This document shows, in pieces, positions 5,320 through 7,133 of a DNA stretch of 7,133 nucleotides. The notes below the pieces were generated by a model. It had not been told where the DNA came from and searched no databases. It saw nothing but the letters and a program-made list of their open reading frames with translations. The stretch is taken from assembly GCA_028872975.1 (NCBI GenBank), contig JAGWNV010000134.1, forward strand, positions 1 through 7,133. Reading direction: 5' to 3'. Made by a program: the position numbers and the translations under genes. The stretch comes from Acidobacteriota bacterium. GTDB taxonomy: Bacteria; Actinomycetota; Acidimicrobiia; Acidimicrobiales; UBA8190. Each line of letters begins with the position of its first letter. Positions within the stretch are counted from its first letter, which is position 1.

Positions 5320-6647
5320 CCGTCCTCCTCGTCGCCGAGCACCCGGAGGACCCCGCCCACGTGCTCGACGACGTCGAGCCGCCGGAGGTCCTCGAGCGTC
5401 GCCATCACGTCGCCCTGGCGGGCCACGTGGGTGAGGAACACGAGCCGGGCCTCGTCGCCCATGCCGAGCTGCTCCATGGAGCGGATCGAGACCCGCTGCT
5501 CGCCGAACACGGTGGCCACGGCGGCGAGGACGCCGGGGCGGTCGAGGACGTCGATGTTCAGGTACCAGGCGCAGCGCAGGTCGTCGGCGGGGTGCATGGC
5601 GAACTCGGCCCGGGGCACGGCCAGGCCGGCGGCGCCCGAGCGGAGGTGGTGGGCGGCGTCGACGACGTCGCCGAGCACCGCCGAGGCGGTGGGGGCGCCC
5701 CCGGCCCCCCGGCCGTAGAGCATGAGCTCGCCGGCGCCCTCTCCTTCGACGAAGACGGCGTTGAAGGCGCCGCGCACGGCGGCGAGGGGATGGCTGTCGG
5801 GGAGCATCGCCGGGTGGACCCGGACCGAGATCTCCCCGCCGGCCCCGGCCTGGGCACCGTCGCCGATGCGCTCGGCCACGGCCAGGAGCTTCACCACGTA
5901 GCCGAGCTGGGCGGCGAAGGCGATGTCCACCGGGCTCACCCCGGCGATGCCCTCCCGGGGCACCTGCTCGGCCCGGACGTCGCAACGGAAGGCGAGCGAG
6001 GCGAGGATGGCGGCCTTGGCGGCGGCGTCGTGGCCCTCCACGTCGGCGGTGGGGTCGCGTTCGGCGTACCCGAGGTCCTGGGCCTCGGCCAGGGCCTCGG
6101 CGTAGCCGAGCCCCGACTCCGACATCCGGCTCAGGATGAAGTTGGTGGTGCCGTTCACGATGCCCATGACCCGGCGCACCCGCTCGCCGGCCAGGGACTG
6201 GCGGAGGGGCCGCAGGATGGGGATGGCCCCCGCCACGGCGGCCTCGTAGAGGAGGTCGACCCCGGCACCGGCGGCGAGGGCGGACAGCTCGGCGCCCTCG
6301 GCGGCGAGCAGCTCCTTGTTGGCGGTGACGACGGGCCGGCCCGCCGACAGCGCGGCGCGCACCAGGCTCCCGGCCGGCTCGAGGCCCCCGATCAGCTCGA
6401 CCACCACGTCCACGGCGGGATCCTCGACGAGGGCCTTGGCGTCGCCGGTGAGGAGCCCGGCCGGGACCCCGGGGCGGTCCCGCGACGGGTCGCCCACGGC
6501 CACCCCGGCCAGGGCCAGGCGGACCCCCGAGCGCGCCGCGATGCCGTCTGCGTCCTCGAGGAGCAGCGAGACGAACGCCCCCCCGACGTTGCCGCAGCCG
6601 AGCACCGCCACCCGCACCGGGTCGGGCCCTGGAACACCCCGCTCCAT
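5316..6647 (-). CDS. hom: Homoserine dehydrogenase with C-terminal ACT domain
   Basis: Hom reduces L-aspartate 4-semialdehyde to L-homoserine with NAD(P)H, the branch point to threonine and methionine. It has 443 residues, typical of the monofunctional ACT-bearing type; no aspartokinase is fused. The N-terminal Rossmann motif GCGNVG is at 17-22, TANK at 108-111, the substrate region EAAVAGAIPI at 135-144 and NGTTNFIL at 165-172. ERDPTADVEGHDAAAK (196-211) contains the catalytic Asp207 and Lys211 pair, spaced as in known enzymes. The ACT domain runs from about 362 to 438 (NIDVLDRPGVLAAVATVF), so feedback inhibition by threonine is expected by family analogy. The ATG at 6647 is the first start after an in-frame TAG. 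GTG codons at residues 5 or 11 are alternatives; GGAG precedes the first of these. It follows lysA by 71 nt and overlaps thrC by 4 nt. Confidence 0.97.
   Translation of the reverse strand: MERGVPGPDPVRVAVLGCGNVGGAFVSLLLEDADGIAARSGVRLALAGVAVGDPSRDRPGVPAGLLTGDAKALVEDPAVDVVVELIGGLEPAGSLVRAALSAGRPVVTANKELLAAEGAELSALAAGAGVDLLYEAAVAGAIPILRPLRQSLAGERVRRVMGIVNGTTNFILSRMSESGLGYAEALAEAQDLGYAERDPTADVEGHDAAAKAAILASLAFRCDVRAEQVPREGIAGVSPVDIAFAAQLGYVVKLLAVAERIGDGAQAGAGGEISVRVHPAMLPDSHPLAAVRGAFNAVFVEGEGAGELMLYGRGAGGAPTASAVLGDVVDAAHHLRSGAAGLAVPRAEFAMHPADDLRCAWYLNIDVLDRPGVLAAVATVFGEQRVSIRSMEQLGMGDEARLVFLTHVARQGDVMATLEDLRRLDVVEHVGGVLRVLGDEEDG
5324..5330 (-). promoter_or_regulatory. Shine-Dalgarno of thrC, inside the end of hom
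   Basis: GAGGAGG on the minus strand lies 4 nt before the thrC GTG and encodes part of the acidic hom C-terminus (DEEDG). Together with the GTGA stop-start overlap it fixes the thrC start and indicates coupled translation. Confidence 0.8.
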
Positions 6648-6718
6648 CGGGGCAGGCTACCGCCCGGGCACCCTCCCGCCGGGCTGCCCGTGGCGGCGGG
6701 CCGGCGACGGCGCGGGCG

Positions 6719-7133
6719 TCAGAGGTCGAGCCGGGTCAGGTCGTCGAGGGTCTCCCGCCGGACGACGACCCTGGCCCGTCCCTCGGCCACGAAGACCACG
6801 GCCGGGCGGGGCACCTTGTTGTAATTGGACGCCATGGCGTAGCCGTAGGCGCCCGTCACCGGTGTGGCCAGCACGTCGCCCACGGCGAGGTCGGCCGGGA
6901 CCCGGCCGTCGGCCACGAGCATGTCGCCGGACTCGCAGTGCTTGCCCACCACCCGCACCGCCATGGGACGCCCGGCCGTCACGGCCCGGGGTAGGAACGT
7001 CTCGTACCCGCTTCCGTAGAGCACGGGCCGGGGGTTGTCGCTCATGCCGCCGTCGACGGCGACGTAGGTCCGGAGCCCGGGGAGGTCCTTCACCGTCCCC
7101 ACCCGGTAGAGGGTGATCCCGGCCGTGGCCACG
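6719..7133 (-). CDS. lysA: Diaminopimelate decarboxylase, C-terminal part (5' end outside the window)
   Basis: LysA is a PLP enzyme that decarboxylates meso-2,6-diaminopimelate to L-lysine, the final lysine step. Only the last 137 codons are present; the true start lies beyond the window edge, so the GTG near 7132 is not a start. The visible part covers the C-terminal beta domain of fold-type III decarboxylases: VDGGMSDNPRPVLYG (26-40 of the visible part), the active-site CESGD at 66-70 with the Cys that acts at the dimer interface, and GAYGYAMASNYN at 94-105 with the PLP-contacting Tyr. The stop is TGA at 6719. The 71-nt gap to hom holds no clear promoter or terminator, so lysA-hom-thrC may be one transcript. 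Confidence 0.96.
   Translation of the reverse strand, partial: VATAGITLYRVGTVKDLPGLRTYVAVDGGMSDNPRPVLYGSGYETFLPRAVTAGRPMAVRVVGKHCESGDMLVADGRVPADLAVGDVLATPVTGAYGYAMASNYNKVPRPAVVFVAEGRARVVVRRETLDDLTRLDL

Noticed and set aside
4174..5718. 514-codon open frame on the plus strand
   Set aside because: It is antisense to thrC and part of hom, has low-complexity composition and no motifs. The minus strand has complete, motif-bearing genes here.
5320..5985. Upstream extension of the thrC frame by 222 codons
   Set aside because: The extension is Arg/Pro/Gly noise overlapping hom in another frame. The GTGA overlap, the GAGGAGG and the family length all fix the start at 5319.
6662..6684. Inverted repeat in the lysA-hom gap as a lysA terminator
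   Set aside because: The stem is only 6 bp with an 11-nt loop and no T-run; this is expected by chance in such GC-rich sequence.
5361..6824. 487-codon open frame on the plus strand
   Set aside because: It is antisense to hom and the end of lysA; its Gly/Val/His/Asp-rich product is a codon-bias shadow.
1..7133. Recurrent CTCGAG-type words across the window as a repeat or recognition motif
   Set aside because: They coincide with common Leu-Glu or Glu codon pairs (CTC GAG) in the genes and are explained by codon bias.

Overview
The window is a single-strand (minus) block of housekeeping genes from a very GC-rich bacterium. Read in the direction of transcription, from high to low coordinates, the order is lysA (3' part only) - hom - thrC - [281-nt gap with a candidate promoter] - rho - rpmE - prfA - prmC (missing only its last codons). 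Strong codon bias towards G/C third positions, GTG starts, the order lysA-hom-thrC-...-rho-rpmE-prfA-prmC, and a Rho protein carrying a long Arg/Gly-rich insertion all point to an actinomycete-type organism (Actinomycetota). An Acidimicrobiia-like lineage is possible, but I cannot fix the class from sequence alone.

Region 1 (about 4276-7133) is aspartate-family amino acid synthesis. LysA makes lysine from meso-diaminopimelate. Hom reduces aspartate semialdehyde to homoserine and has a C-terminal ACT regulatory domain. ThrC makes threonine from O-phosphohomoserine. hom and thrC overlap by four bases (GTGA) and are surely co-translated. thrB (homoserine kinase), which in many actinobacteria sits between thrC and rho, is absent here.

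Region 2 (3995-4275) is the only long gene-free stretch. On the minus strand it has a sigma70-like -35/-10 pair with 17-nt spacing, an 8-bp inverted repeat straddling the -10, an 8-bp stem-loop, a 10-bp palindrome, and a possible 30-codon leader ORF. That ORF's stop codon overlaps the rho start in a TGATG arrangement. This looks like a long, possibly regulated rho leader.

Region 3 (1-3994) is gene-expression machinery: transcription terminator Rho, ribosomal protein bL31, peptide release factor RF1, and PrmC, which methylates the GGQ glutamine of RF1. The enzyme and its substrate protein lie next to each other, four bases apart. Gaps are short (16 nt rho-rpmE, 65 nt rpmE-prfA with a perfect GC hairpin, 4 nt prfA-prmC), so rho-rpmE-prfA-prmC is probably one transcript.

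I see no mobile element, tRNA, rRNA, CRISPR array or evident new system. The most interesting material is the rho leader. The long open frames on the plus strand are GC-driven shadows of these genes.
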